DNA from: Roseibacterium beibuensis
Lineage (GTDB): Bacteria > Pseudomonadota > Alphaproteobacteria > Rhodobacterales > Rhodobacteraceae
DNA: 64,000 bases
NCBI RefSeq assembly: GCF_039542305.1
Contig: NZ_BAABHW010000001.1
Span: 930,001 to 994,000, forward strand
Direction: 5' to 3'
Of this stretch, positions 38,285-46,584 are shown piece after piece. A program made the position numbers and the translations under genes. Numbering within the stretch: position 1 is the stretch's first letter; each line of letters starts with the position of its first letter. The notes under the pieces were generated by a model that saw only the letters and a list, made by a program, of their open reading frames with translations, ran no database searches and was not told the DNA's origin.

Positions 38285-38306
38285 TAATTGAACGCTCGTT
38301 TAATTA
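38285..38306. promoter_or_regulatory. TetR-type palindromic operator of the valine operon
   Basis: The arms TAATTGAACG (38285-38294) and CGTTTAATTA (38297-38306) flank CT and form an inverted repeat with a single mismatch. Core GAACG-N2-CGTTT is the general form of TetR-family sites on acyl-CoA degradation genes. It lies about 30 bases upstream of the acyl-CoA dehydrogenase start, where a repressor would act. No TetR gene is in the window. Confidence 0.55.
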
Positions 38307-38345
38307 CCGACTGTTGCAGGAGTTTTGCAAGCGCTGCTTGGTGCC

Positions 38346-39473
38346 CTACAGATCGGCGTGAAATTCCTCGATCAGGTGGGCGACCACGTCGCGCATGGCC
38401 GCGTCATGGTCCTTTCCGGCGGTGCGCGCCCCGGCATAGACGCCACGCTGCCGTTCGGACGAGGTGCCGCCTTCGATGATCTCGCGCAGGCGTAACAGGT
38501 CGGGCAGGCAGCCCAAGGCCTCGGCATCCTCGGTCAGGATCTCGATCACCTCGTCGATCAGCTCGCCGACGGGCGTGATCTTGCCACGGCCGAAATCGAT
38601 CAACCCTTCGGTCACTCCGTAGCGTTGTGCACGCCAGCGGTTCTCGTTCACCAGGAACCGGTCATAGACCCGCCAGCGCAGATTCTGGTGCCGCAGTCGC
38701 ACCAGCATCCGCGTCAGGCATTGGGTCAGGGCAGCCAGCGCCAGCGTGTGTTCCAGCCGCGGTCCGACATCGCAGATGCGCGTCTCCAGCGTCGGGAAGC
38801 GGTGGGACGGGCGCAGATCCCACCAGATCTTGGTCGTGTCCTCGATCAGGCCCAGCTCGATCAGCGTGCCCGTGGCGCGTTCATACTCGGCCCAGGAGTG
38901 GAAGACGGGCGGCAGGCCCGTCCGGGGCAGGTTGTCGAACACCGTCAGCCGGTAGGAGGCGAGCCCCGTATCCACCCCCTGCCAGTAGGGCGAGGAGGCC
39001 GACAGCGCCAGCAGATGCGGCAGGAAATAGGTCAGCTGCCGCATCAGGTCGAGGCGCATTTCGTCATCGGGGACGCCCACATGCACATGCATGCCGCAGA
39101 TCAGCATGCGCCGCACGACCCCGCCCAGATCCTGCGCCAACTGGTTGTAGCGGTCCTTGTCGGTGTGGTGCTGCACCTTCCAGTCGGCGAAGGGATGGCA
39201 GGACACGGCAATGGGCGCGAGGCCGAACTCTCCCGCGCAGGCGGCCACGGTGCTGCGCAGGTGTTTCAGGTCCGAGCGCGCCGCGTCGATATCGGCGCAG
39301 ACGGTCGTGCCGATCTCGATCTGGCATTGCAGGAATTCCGGGCTGACCTGGCCCTCCAGCTTGCTGGAGCAGGCCTCCATCAGGGCCTCGGGCGCCTCGG
39401 CGAGGTTGCCCGTCTCCTTGTCCACGAGAAGGTATTCCTCCTCGATGCCCAGCGTGTAGGCGTCCTCGGTCAT
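38346..39473 (-). CDS. Carboxylate-amine ligase (YbdK / glutamate-cysteine ligase GCS2 family)
   Basis: 375 residues. The family is recognised by TLGIEEEYLLVD at the N-terminus, CQIEIGTTVC, the metal-binding CGMHVHVGV, DLRPSHRFPTLETRICDVG, and ENRWRAQRYGV near the C-terminus. Members catalyse weak ATP-dependent glutamate-cysteine type ligation; the true substrate of the YbdK branch is unknown. It lies between the acyl-CoA dehydrogenase operon and a 386-base intergenic region. Confidence 0.92.
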   Translation of the reverse strand: MTEDAYTLGIEEEYLLVDKETGNLAEAPEALMEACSSKLEGQVSPEFLQCQIEIGTTVCADIDAARSDLKHLRSTVAACAGEFGLAPIAVSCHPFADWKVQHHTDKDRYNQLAQDLGGVVRRMLICGMHVHVGVPDDEMRLDLMRQLTYFLPHLLALSASSPYWQGVDTGLASYRLTVFDNLPRTGLPPVFHSWAEYERATGTLIELGLIEDTTKIWWDLRPSHRFPTLETRICDVGPRLEHTLALAALTQCLTRMLVRLRHQNLRWRVYDRFLVNENRWRAQRYGVTEGLIDFGRGKITPVGELIDEVIEILTEDAEALGCLPDLLRLREIIEGGTSSERQRGVYAGARTAGKDHDAAMRDVVAHLIEEFHADL

Positions 39474-39859
39474 CGCGGCCCCTCTCGTCTCCCAAGCACG
39501 GCGCAGGGATCAGGAAACAGGCTGCGCGCGGGCTTGCCAAGGGAAAAGGCGACGCGGGGGTAGGGTTTCCCGCAATGGCGGCGCAGGGCGGCGGGGCGTA
39601 TCTTTTTTCCATCGCCGCATGGGTCGGGCCGTTTCTTTCCTCCCCGTTTCCCCGACGCGCCCGGCCCGTGCCGCGATCTCTCTTCCCTGTCCCAAGCCGC
39701 CCCGGTTTTTCGCGAGAAATCCTCGGGGCGCGCCGATTTTTGTCTGCCCATGGCGAGGCCGGCGCGGCGGCGGGTCGGGATTTCCGCCATCCCGCCCGTG
39801 CCGCGCTTCGCTTAGCTTGAGGTCAAGACGACCGCTCTTTCTGCCAAAGGACCAGGGCC
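39474..39859. other. 386-base intergenic region
   Basis: This stretch separates the carboxylate-amine ligase (leftward) from a 51-codon gene (rightward). Short open frames cross it but lack ribosome sites and have Arg/Pro-rich composition expected of antisense GC-rich DNA. It should hold two divergent promoters, but I see no clear -35/-10 pair, no strong hairpin and no tRNA. Confidence 0.6.
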
Positions 39860-40015
39860 ATGTTCATCCGCTCCGTCCTCGCCATCGCCGTTATCGCCGG
39901 TCTCTTTACCGGGTTCGCGGCCGAAGCTGCCGGTTTGGACGACCCGCGCGGCAACGGCCTGACCGCGCAAATCGACGGGTTTGCCAGCGAAGGCGGTCTG
40001 GGCAGCACGCGCTGA
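39860..40015 (+). CDS. Small secreted peptide (51 residues)
   Basis: ATG 39860 to TGA 40013-40015. The product starts with a clear signal peptide (FIRSVLAIAVIAGLFTGFAAEA) and leaves a mature peptide of about 27 residues: GLDDPRGNGLTAQIDGFASE followed by GGLGSTR. AAAGGA lies 8 bases upstream and a strong terminator follows, so it is an independent unit. I do not recognise it. The Asp/Gly-rich mature part has no Cys. Confidence 0.65.
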   Translation: MFIRSVLAIAVIAGLFTGFAAEAAGLDDPRGNGLTAQIDGFASEGGLGSTR

Positions 40016-40045
40016 TTGCCTCTCCCTCGTTTCCCTCTCCCCCTG

Positions 40046-40074
40046 GCCGCCCCCTTGTTCGGGGCGGCTTTTTT
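40046..40074 (+). terminator. Intrinsic terminator of the 51-residue gene
   Basis: GCCGCCCC pairs with GGGGCGGC across an 8-base loop, followed by six T residues. The tail reaches the stop codon of the convergent gene. Confidence 0.87.
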
Positions 40075-40493
40075 CATGCCATGCGACCAGCGAGGTCGCT
40101 CAGGGTCATTTCCGGAAGGCCGAGCAGGGAAAAGGCCATCATCTCGTCCTGCTGCACCAGAACGGTCGGACCATCGAGCCCCTCCCAACTGCGCAGGACC
40201 ATGCGCGCCATCGCGTAAGGCACAGGGCCGGGCGCGAAATAGAGCAGCATGGAGGGCGCGAGGCCACGCATGAATTCCCCGACCTTCCGGGCCTGCAGGG
40301 CAATGAGCTTGGGGAAGTCTTCCTCGATTTCGGTCACTTTCGAAAGGTCCACGAAATGCTTCTGACCCGGCGTGGCCAAAGGATCGCGCGCGAACTTGCC
40401 GAAAACGGCAAAGCTTTCGTCCAGCGCCGCGCGACCTGAATAGCGCACGTAAACCAGGTTGTATTCGGGCAGCACCCTGTAATCGACCGGCAT
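40074..40493 (-). CDS. Conserved small protein, possibly SpoIIAA/STAS-like fold
   Basis: About 139 residues from ATG 40493, which has GGGGA nine bases upstream; ATG 40502 would add three residues. The sequence (VDYRVLPEYNLVYVRYSGRAALDE, then KHFVDLSKVTEIEEDF, then a long helix) alternates strands and helices like STAS/SpoIIAA-type domains, but no phosphorylatable Ser motif is evident. It has no signal peptide, so it acts in the cytoplasm. Function unknown. Confidence 0.78.
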   Translation of the reverse strand: MPVDYRVLPEYNLVYVRYSGRAALDESFAVFGKFARDPLATPGQKHFVDLSKVTEIEEDFPKLIALQARKVGEFMRGLAPSMLLYFAPGPVPYAMARMVLRSWEGLDGPTVLVQQDEMMAFSLLGLPEMTLSDLAGRMA

Positions 40494-40560
40494 TGACGGC
40501 ATTCCCCGTTGATCCGTCGATTTGTCTAGCCGTTCGAGAGAGATGCCGGAAGACGAAATG

Positions 40561-40593
40561 AAAAACGCCCCCGCACCTGTGGCACGGGGGCGT
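40561..40593 (-). terminator. Intrinsic terminator of mmsA
   Basis: On the minus strand ACGCCCCCG and CGGGGGCGT are perfectly complementary around an 11-base loop and are followed by TTTT. It lies about 25 bases after the mmsA stop. Confidence 0.86.
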
Positions 40594-40617
40594 CGTCCGC
40601 GGGTGAGCGGTCAGGCC

Positions 40618-42117
40618 TCAGTCCATGGCCTTGAAGTTGAACGCGGCCCCGTCCTTGATGCCCGAGAACCAGCGCGCCGTGACGGTCTTGGTCTTGGTAT
40701 AGAAGCGGAAGGCATCGGGACCGTACTGGTTCAGGTCGCCGAAGGCCGATTTCTTCCAGCCGCCGAAGGTGTGGTAGCTGAGCGGCACCGGGATCGGGAA
40801 GTTGATGCCGACCATGCCCACGTTGACCCGGTGGGCGAAATCGCGCGCCGTGTCGCCATCGGCGGTGAAGATCGCCGTGCCGTTGCCATAGGGGTTGTCC
40901 ATGGTCAGCTTCAGCGCCTCTTCATAGCTGTCGGCGCGCACCTGGCTCAGGACCGGGCCGAAGATCTCTTCCTTGTAGATCTCCATGTCGGGGGTGACAT
41001 TGTCGAAGAAGCTGGGGCCGACGAAATAGCCGTTCTCGTAGCCCTGCAATTCGAACCCGCGCCCGTCCACGACCAGTTCTGCGCCCTGGTCCACGCCGCT
41101 GTCGATCAGCCCGAGGATGCGATCCTTGGCCTGCGCGGTGATGACGGGGCCGTAATCCACGTCGTCGCCGGCGGTGTAGGGGCCGACCTTCAGCTTCTCG
41201 ATGCGCGGGATCAGCTTCTCGCGCAGCGTGTCGGCGGTTTCCTTGCCCACCGGCACCGCGACCGAGATCGCCATGCAGCGTTCGCCCGCCGCGCCAAAGC
41301 CTGCGCCCACCAGCGCGTCGGCGGCCTTGTCCATGTCGGCGTCGGGCATGATGATCATGTGGTTCTTGGCGCCGCCGAAGCACTGCGCCCGCTTGCCGTT
41401 ATTGGCGGCGCGACCGTAGATGTACTGCGCAATCGGGGTCGAGCCGACGAAGCCAACGGCCTGCACGGTCTCGTTGTCGAGGATCGCGTCGACGCTTTCC
41501 TTGTCGCCGTTGACGACCTGCAACACGCCATCGGGCAGACCGGCCTCTTTCAGCAGTTCGGCCAGCCGCAGCGAGGTCGAGGGGCACCGCTCGGACGGTT
41601 TCAGGATCATCGCGTTGCCGCAGGTCAGCGCCGGGGCCATCTTCCACAGCGGGATCATCGCGGGGAAGTTGAAGGGCGTGATGCCCGCCACGACACCAAG
41701 GGGCTGGCGCATCGAGTAAAGGTCGATGCCGGGGCCGCCATCGTCGGTGAATTCGCCTTTCAGAAGGGCGGGGCCGCCCATGCAGACCTCGACCACCTCA
41801 AGCCCGCGCTGCACGTCGCCGCGCCCGTCGGGCAGGGTCTTGCCGTGCTCGCGGCTGACCAGCTCGCCCAGCTCGTCCATGTGTTCGTTGATCAGTGCGC
41901 CGAATTTCATCATCACCCGCGCGCGGCGCTGCGGGTTGGTCGCGGCCCAGCCCTTCTGCGCCTCGGCGGCGGCGGCGACGGCGGCGTCCAGTTCCGCGGT
42001 CGTGGCCAGCGCCACCTTGCCCTGCACCTCGCCGGTGGCGGGGTTCATCACATCCGCCGTGCGGCCCGACGTGCCGGCAACGTGCTGGCCGTTGATCCAA
42101 TGTCCGATCTCTTGCAT
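40618..42117 (-). CDS. mmsA: CoA-acylating methylmalonate-semialdehyde dehydrogenase
   Basis: 499 residues from ATG 42117, preceded by GGGAGGATGAG. The upstream extension of the frame is rejected. It converts methylmalonate semialdehyde to propionyl-CoA, the end of valine breakdown. MmsA features are FNFPAMIPLWK, GGAKNHMIIMPDAD, the catalytic Cys in GAAGERCMAIS, and lack of the usual general-base Glu segment of other aldehyde dehydrogenases. It is about 5 kb from mmsB and has its own divergent LysR regulator. Confidence 0.95.
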   Translation of the reverse strand: MQEIGHWINGQHVAGTSGRTADVMNPATGEVQGKVALATTAELDAAVAAAAEAQKGWAATNPQRRARVMMKFGALINEHMDELGELVSREHGKTLPDGRGDVQRGLEVVEVCMGGPALLKGEFTDDGGPGIDLYSMRQPLGVVAGITPFNFPAMIPLWKMAPALTCGNAMILKPSERCPSTSLRLAELLKEAGLPDGVLQVVNGDKESVDAILDNETVQAVGFVGSTPIAQYIYGRAANNGKRAQCFGGAKNHMIIMPDADMDKAADALVGAGFGAAGERCMAISVAVPVGKETADTLREKLIPRIEKLKVGPYTAGDDVDYGPVITAQAKDRILGLIDSGVDQGAELVVDGRGFELQGYENGYFVGPSFFDNVTPDMEIYKEEIFGPVLSQVRADSYEEALKLTMDNPYGNGTAIFTADGDTARDFAHRVNVGMVGINFPIPVPLSYHTFGGWKKSAFGDLNQYGPDAFRFYTKTKTVTARWFSGIKDGAAFNFKAMD

Positions 42118-42167
42118 CTCATCCTCCCTGGGAATGTGGCTCGCGTCTCTCGGGGCGCAGTCTAGTC

Positions 42168-42223
42168 TTGCAAAGACGCGGGCAAAACAGAAAGGTTGCC
42201 AAAGTCGTTTTGCGAGAATGCAA
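42168..42223. promoter_or_regulatory. Probable LysR operator region between mmsA and the regulator
   Basis: Two inverted repeats with TTGC...GCAA ends occur: TTGC-N10-GCAA at 42168-42185 and TTGC-N6-GCAA at 42210-42223, with a further TTGCC at 42196. The second includes a T-N11-A pattern typical of LysR sites and lies just ahead of the regulator's start. This fits divergent control plus autoregulation. Confidence 0.45.
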
Positions 42224-42232
42224 GGATAGGCC

Positions 42233-43126
42233 GTGCGAAACTGGGATGATCTGCGCGTTTTCCTCGCCACGGCGCGGGCCGAAAGCCTGACCGGGGCCGG
42301 GCGTGACCTGAGAATGGACCCGGCCACGGTCGGTCGCCGCGTCGCGCGGCTGGAGGAGGGGCTTGGCGCCACGCTGTTCGCCAAGTCGCCACAGGGCTAC
42401 GCGCTGACCGAGGCCGGGCAGAAGCTGATGACCCATGCCGAGGCCGCCGAGGCCGCGCTGCGCGCCGGAACGGGCGAGGCCAGCGGCGCGGGGGAGGGGC
42501 TGTCCGGCACCATCCGCATCGGCGCGCCGGACGGGTGCGCCAATTACCTGCTGCCCCAGGTCTGCGCCCGGATCGCCGAGGCGCATCCCGCGCTCGATAT
42601 CCAGATCCTCGCCCTGCCGCGCGTCGTGAACCTGTCGCGTCGCGAGGCCGATCTCGCCATCGCCGTCTCGCGGCCCAAGACCGACCGGCTGCGGGCCGAG
42701 GCCTTGTCGGAGTATCGCCTGTCGCTCGCCGCCTCGGACGATTGGATCGCGCGGCACGGCGCCCCGACCAGCCCCGCAGACCTCAAGGGCGCGCGCATGA
42801 TCGGCTATATCCCCGACATGATCTTCGACGCCGAACTGGACTACCTGTCGGCGCTCGGGGTCGCGCATGTGCCGCTGGCCTCGAATTCCATCTCGGTGCA
42901 GCTGAACCTTGCCCGCGCCGGGGCGGGCTTGGCCGTGGTGCATGATTTCGCGCTGCCTTTCGCGCCGGAACTGCGCCGCGTCCTGCCTGGCGAGGTGGCG
43001 CTGACCCGCACCTTCTGGCTGGTCAGCCATGCCGGGCCGCGTGACGCGCGGCTCGACCGGGTCGCGCGGCTGTTGCGCGACGGGATGCGCGCGGAACTGG
43101 CCCGCCTGGAGGCGGCCGTCGCCTGA
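42233..43126 (+). CDS. LysR family transcriptional regulator of mmsA
   Basis: 297 residues from GTG 42233. The N-terminal winged helix reads NWDDLRVFLATARAESLTGAGRDLRMDPATVGRRVARLEEGLGATLF; the effector domain starts around residue 90 (GTIRIGAPDGCANYLLP). Divergent arrangement with mmsA, 115 bases apart with inverted repeats between, suggests it controls valine or semialdehyde breakdown. The effector is unknown. It is separate from the TetR-like operator of the dehydrogenase operon. Confidence 0.92.
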   Translation: MRNWDDLRVFLATARAESLTGAGRDLRMDPATVGRRVARLEEGLGATLFAKSPQGYALTEAGQKLMTHAEAAEAALRAGTGEASGAGEGLSGTIRIGAPDGCANYLLPQVCARIAEAHPALDIQILALPRVVNLSRREADLAIAVSRPKTDRLRAEALSEYRLSLAASDDWIARHGAPTSPADLKGARMIGYIPDMIFDAELDYLSALGVAHVPLASNSISVQLNLARAGAGLAVVHDFALPFAPELRRVLPGEVALTRTFWLVSHAGPRDARLDRVARLLRDGMRAELARLEAAVA

Positions 43127-43228
43127 TTGTCGGGCAACCGTCCTTATTTCTTGACAGAATGTCGCACTCCGCGCGAGGCTCAACCTTAGGGAGAGGGCCG
43201 CCGGCGCCATTCAAGGGAGGAGACGCGC

Positions 43229-43663
43229 ATGCTCGTGCAACAGATACTCAAGGCGAAATCCGATGACGGGGTGGTGACGCTGCCGCCCGGCTCCTCGGTT
43301 GCTGCCGCCGCCAAACTGCTGGCGACCCGGCGGATCGGGGCGGTCGTCGTCTCGCCCGACGGCAAGCAGGTCAAGGGCATCGTGTCGGAACGCGACATCG
43401 TCCGCGAGCTTAGCCAGAAGGGCGCGAAATGCATGGCGGAAACCGTCGATGCCATGATGACCCGCGACATCGTGCATTGCGGCCTGGCCGATGCCTCGGA
43501 CGCCGTGCTGGTACGCATGACCCAGGGGCGGTTCCGCCACATGCCGGTGATCGAGGCGGGCGAGATGGTCGGCCTGATCTCCATCGGCGACGTGGTCAAG
43601 GCGCAGCTCCAGAAGCTGGAAATGGAGAAGGACGCGCTGGAAGGCATGATCAAGGGCTTCTGA
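43229..43663 (+). CDS. Two-CBS-domain protein
   Basis: 144 residues made almost wholly of a CBS pair. CBS1 holds PPGSSVAAAAKLLATRRIGAVVVSPDGKQVKGIVSERDIVREL; CBS2 holds MTQGRFRHMPVIEAGEMVGLISIGDVV. Such stand-alone pairs bind adenosyl ligands (AMP, ATP, SAM) and act as sensors. The C-terminal helix (AQLQKLEMEKDALEGMIKG) could mediate dimerisation. Neighbours give no clear partner. Confidence 0.92.
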   Translation: MLVQQILKAKSDDGVVTLPPGSSVAAAAKLLATRRIGAVVVSPDGKQVKGIVSERDIVRELSQKGAKCMAETVDAMMTRDIVHCGLADASDAVLVRMTQGRFRHMPVIEAGEMVGLISIGDVVKAQLQKLEMEKDALEGMIKGF

Positions 43664-43668
43664 GGCCA

Positions 43669-43692
43669 GCAGAATTTTCGCCAAAATTCTGC
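43669..43692. other. Perfect 10-bp hairpin after the CBS gene
   Basis: GCAGAATTTT and AAAATTCTGC are complementary around loop CGCC. There is little T-run beyond the stem. It follows the CBS stop by six bases, so it could end that transcript or be a dispersed family repeat. Confidence 0.65.
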
Positions 43693-43820
43693 GGCGGGAC
43701 GCCAGCCATGCGCGCGGCTCCGGCGGCGCTCGGTCGTCGATGCCGCGCCTTTTCGGGTTGCATCCCGCGGCGCAATAATGTTGCGTCGGCCCCGGAAAAG
43801 GGAGACGGGGAAGCCAGCCG

Positions 43821-44312
43821 ATGCGCACAGGTCTATATCCGGGGACATTCGACCCGATCACGCTGGGTCATGTCGATATCATCAAGCGCGCCTGCAAACT
43901 GGTGGACAAGCTGGTGATCGGCGTCGCGATCAATCGTGACAAGGGGCCGCTGTTCGACCTCGAAGAACGCGTCGCCATGGTCGAGGCCGAATGCGCCAAG
44001 CTTTCGGCCAAGACCGGGACCGAGATCGTCGCCCACCCGTTCGAGAACCTGTTGATCGATTGCGCCCGCGATGTCGGGGCCGATATCATCATTCGGGGTC
44101 TGCGCGCGGTTGCGGATTTCGAATACGAGTTCCAGATGGTGGGGATGAACCGCTTTCTCGACTCCGATATCGTGACCGTCTTCCTGATGGCCGAGGCCGA
44201 TCGCCAGCCGATCGCCTCGAAGCTGGTCAAGGAGATCGCGCGCCTCGGCGGCGACGTGAGCCACTTCGTTCCACCCGCGGTCGAGGCCGCGCTGAAAGAG
44301 AAATTCGCCTGA
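43821..44312 (+). CDS. coaD: Phosphopantetheine adenylyltransferase
   Basis: 163 residues, full length. It makes dephospho-CoA from 4'-phosphopantetheine and ATP. The nucleotidyltransferase motif is YPGTFDPITLGHVDII (T/HxGH type), the ribose/phosphate region is IIRGLRAVADFEYEFQM, and the C-terminal block is DSDIVTVFLMAEADRQPIASKLVKEIARLGGDVSHFVPPAV. It lies 39 bases ahead of the first cyclophilin gene. Confidence 0.96.
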   Translation: MRTGLYPGTFDPITLGHVDIIKRACKLVDKLVIGVAINRDKGPLFDLEERVAMVEAECAKLSAKTGTEIVAHPFENLLIDCARDVGADIIIRGLRAVADFEYEFQMVGMNRFLDSDIVTVFLMAEADRQPIASKLVKEIARLGGDVSHFVPPAVEAALKEKFA

Positions 44313-44351
44313 GGCCGCGCGCCCGGGCTTTCGCATACCAGAGGACACCAC

Positions 44352-44855
44352 ATGGCCGAGATCAAGGATCCCGAGAACACCATCCTGATGGAGCTGAAGG
44401 ACGGCACCGTCACCATCGAGCTTTTGCCCGACATCGCGCCCCAGCATGTCGCGCGGATGAAGGAACTGGCCCGCGAAGGCGCCTATGATGGCGTGATCTT
44501 CCACCGCGTGATCGAGGGCTTCATGGCCCAGACCGGCGACGTGGAGCATGGGCAGGCCGAGGGCGGCAACATCCGCCGCGCAGGCACCGGCGGCTCGGAC
44601 AAGCCCGACCTTCCGGCAGAGTTCTCGCGCATCCCGCATGATCGCGGCACGCTCGGGGCCGCGCGCTCGCAGAACCCGAACTCGGCCAACAGCCAGTTCT
44701 TCATCAACTTCAAGGACAATCATTTCCTGAACGGCCAATACACCGTCTATGGCCGTGTCATCGCAGGGATGGAGCATGTCGACGCCATCACGCGCGGCGA
44801 GCCGCCCGCGAACCCCGACAAGATGATCAGCGTCAAGGTGGCGGCCGATGCGTAA
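44352..44855 (+). CDS. Cytoplasmic cyclophilin-type peptidylprolyl isomerase
   Basis: 167 residues without signal peptide. The cyclophilin core is GVIFHRVIEGFMAQTGDVEHG, the active-site Arg in FHRVI, Gln in AQTGD, and NSQFFINFKDN. It speeds proline isomerisation in folding in the cytoplasm. It overlaps the next cyclophilin gene by eight bases; the two share a very similar core and look like a tandem duplicate with separate cell locations. Confidence 0.94.
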   Translation: MAEIKDPENTILMELKDGTVTIELLPDIAPQHVARMKELAREGAYDGVIFHRVIEGFMAQTGDVEHGQAEGGNIRRAGTGGSDKPDLPAEFSRIPHDRGTLGAARSQNPNSANSQFFINFKDNHFLNGQYTVYGRVIAGMEHVDAITRGEPPANPDKMISVKVAADA

Positions 44856-45450
44856 GCTCCTCGCCGCGCTTTGCTGCCTTGCAGCCACCCCAGCGCTGGC
44901 CACGGGGCTGGAGATCGACGTCGAAGGCGACGCCAGCGGCACCATCGTCATTGACCTGTTTGAAGAGGTCGCGCCCGAGCATGTCGCGCGTATCGTGACG
45001 CTGGCCGAGGAAGGTGCTTATGACGACGTGGTGTTCCACCGCGTGATCGACGGGTTCATGGCCCAGACCGGCGACGTGGAGTTTGGCCGTATGGGCATGG
45101 ATATGCGCTATGCCGGTCGGGGCGGGTCGGACTATCCCGACCTGAACGCCGAGTTCTCGGACATCCCCTACGAGCGCGGCATCGTCGGCATGGCCCGCGC
45201 CCAAAGCCCCAACAGCGCCAATTCGCAATTCTTCATCATGTTCGAGCCGGCCCCGCCGCTTGACGGGAACTACACCGTCGTGGGGCAGGTCGTGGACGGC
45301 ATGGACGTGGTCGACGCGATCAAGCGCGGCCGGGGCCGCAACGGTGCAGTGATCGGTCAGCCCGACCGCATGGTCGCCTTGCGCGTGCTGGAGGAAGATC
45401 CTGTCGCCCCGCCGCCCGAGGATGACGGGGGCGAAGCCGACGAAGGCTGA
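44848..45450 (+). CDS. Periplasmic cyclophilin-type peptidylprolyl isomerase
   Basis: 200 residues with a signal peptide (RKLLAALCCLAATPALA). The cyclophilin domain has VVFHRVIDGFMAQTGDVEFG and NSQFFIMFEPAPPL, close to its neighbour's core. The C-terminus ends in an acidic tail (DPVAPPPEDDGGEADEG). It should assist folding in the periplasm. The start overlaps the previous gene's end by eight bases. Confidence 0.94.
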   Translation: MRKLLAALCCLAATPALATGLEIDVEGDASGTIVIDLFEEVAPEHVARIVTLAEEGAYDDVVFHRVIDGFMAQTGDVEFGRMGMDMRYAGRGGSDYPDLNAEFSDIPYERGIVGMARAQSPNSANSQFFIMFEPAPPLDGNYTVVGQVVDGMDVVDAIKRGRGRNGAVIGQPDRMVALRVLEEDPVAPPPEDDGGEADEG

Positions 45451-45475
45451 TCTGACGCGCAACCACAAGCGCGTG

Positions 45476-45501
45476 AGGGGGGCTGTTGCGGCCCCCTTTT
45501 T
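45476..45501 (+). terminator. Intrinsic terminator after the cyclophilin genes
   Basis: AGGGGG and CCCCCT pair around GCTGTTGCGG (an inner C-G pair may extend it), followed by TTTTT. It ends the coaD-cyclophilin transcript. Confidence 0.82.
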
Positions 45502-45543
45502 CTTGTCAACCTGACGTTGCGTTACCGCGCAGGGAGGTTGGCC

Positions 45544-46521
45544 GTGTTTCTACGCACATTCATCGCAATCGTGGGCGCAAGCGTGGCCCTGACCGGCATG
45601 GCCATCGGCCAGTCCACGGCACTCGACCGGGGGCAATGGCCCAATACCGATTTCGACAACGCCATTGTCGACCTGTCCGAAATCCGCTCGGGCGGCGTGC
45701 CGCGCGACGGGATCCCGGCGCTGGACGACCCCGCGATGATCCCCGCACAGGCCGAGGATCGCCTCGGCGACGCGGAACCCGTCCTGACCCTTGCCCTCGG
45801 GGATGCAACGCCCCGCGCCTACCCGCTGCGCTACCTGACCTGGCACGAGATCGTGAATGACGAGGTCGCGGGCCAGCCCGTGGCCGTCACCTTCTGCCCG
45901 CTCTGCAACACCGCCCTTGTCTTTGACCGGCGGGTCGCGGGGCGCACGCTCAGCTTCGGCGTTTCGGGCAACCTGCGGTTCTCCGACATGGTGATGTATG
46001 ACCGCGAGACCGAAAGCTGGTGGCAACAGGCGGTTGGCCGCGCCATCGTGGGCGAGATGGCGGGAACGGAGCTGACCGCGCTGCCTGCATGGGTGGAAAG
46101 CTGGGACAGTTTCCGCACAGCGCATCCCGATGGCCTGGTGATGGACGAACCCGACGCCCGCCGCCCCTATGGCCGCAACCCCTATGTCGGCTATGACACC
46201 AGCGCGCGGCCCTTCCTCTATGATGGTGAGGATCCGCCCCATGGCATCGACCCTTTGGCGCGAGTCCTGCGGGTGGGCGACCGCGCCTGGCCCCTCCAGC
46301 GGCTGTCCGACGCCGGCGTGCTGACCGAGGCGGGGGTGAGCATCACCTGGCAGGCCGGCACCGCCTCGGCCCTCGACACCGCCCGCATCTCCGAGGGGCG
46401 CGATATCGGCCAGATCCGCGTGCGGGATGCCTCGGGCATGGACGTGGTGCACGACGTCCTGTTCGCCTTTGCCTTCCATGCGTTCTGGCCGGACGGGGAA
46501 TGGATGCTCGGCGCAGAGTGA
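45544..46521 (+). CDS. DUF3179 family secreted protein
   Basis: 325 residues from GTG 45544, selected because AGGGAGG lies six bases upstream and the signal peptide (FLRTFIAIVGASVALTGMAIGQ) then starts correctly. The DUF3179 family is recognised by VAVTFCPLCNTALVFDR (CxxC motif), VSGNLRFSDMVMYDRETESWWQQ and GRNPYVGYD. The function of the family is unknown; the CPLC motif invites metal or redox binding. It lies just ahead of the ABC-F gene. Confidence 0.9.
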   Translation: MFLRTFIAIVGASVALTGMAIGQSTALDRGQWPNTDFDNAIVDLSEIRSGGVPRDGIPALDDPAMIPAQAEDRLGDAEPVLTLALGDATPRAYPLRYLTWHEIVNDEVAGQPVAVTFCPLCNTALVFDRRVAGRTLSFGVSGNLRFSDMVMYDRETESWWQQAVGRAIVGEMAGTELTALPAWVESWDSFRTAHPDGLVMDEPDARRPYGRNPYVGYDTSARPFLYDGEDPPHGIDPLARVLRVGDRAWPLQRLSDAGVLTEAGVSITWQAGTASALDTARISEGRDIGQIRVRDASGMDVVHDVLFAFAFHAFWPDGEWMLGAE

Positions 46522-46584
46522 TCGCGCGCCCCAAATGACACCGGCCCATTGACGCCGCCCGGCAATCCCCATAGCTCCGCGCCC

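Noticed and set aside
39470..39790. 106-codon minus-strand frame upstream of the carboxylate-amine ligase
   Set aside because: Arg/Lys/Pro-rich without signal, ribosome site or family match; better read as intergenic DNA.
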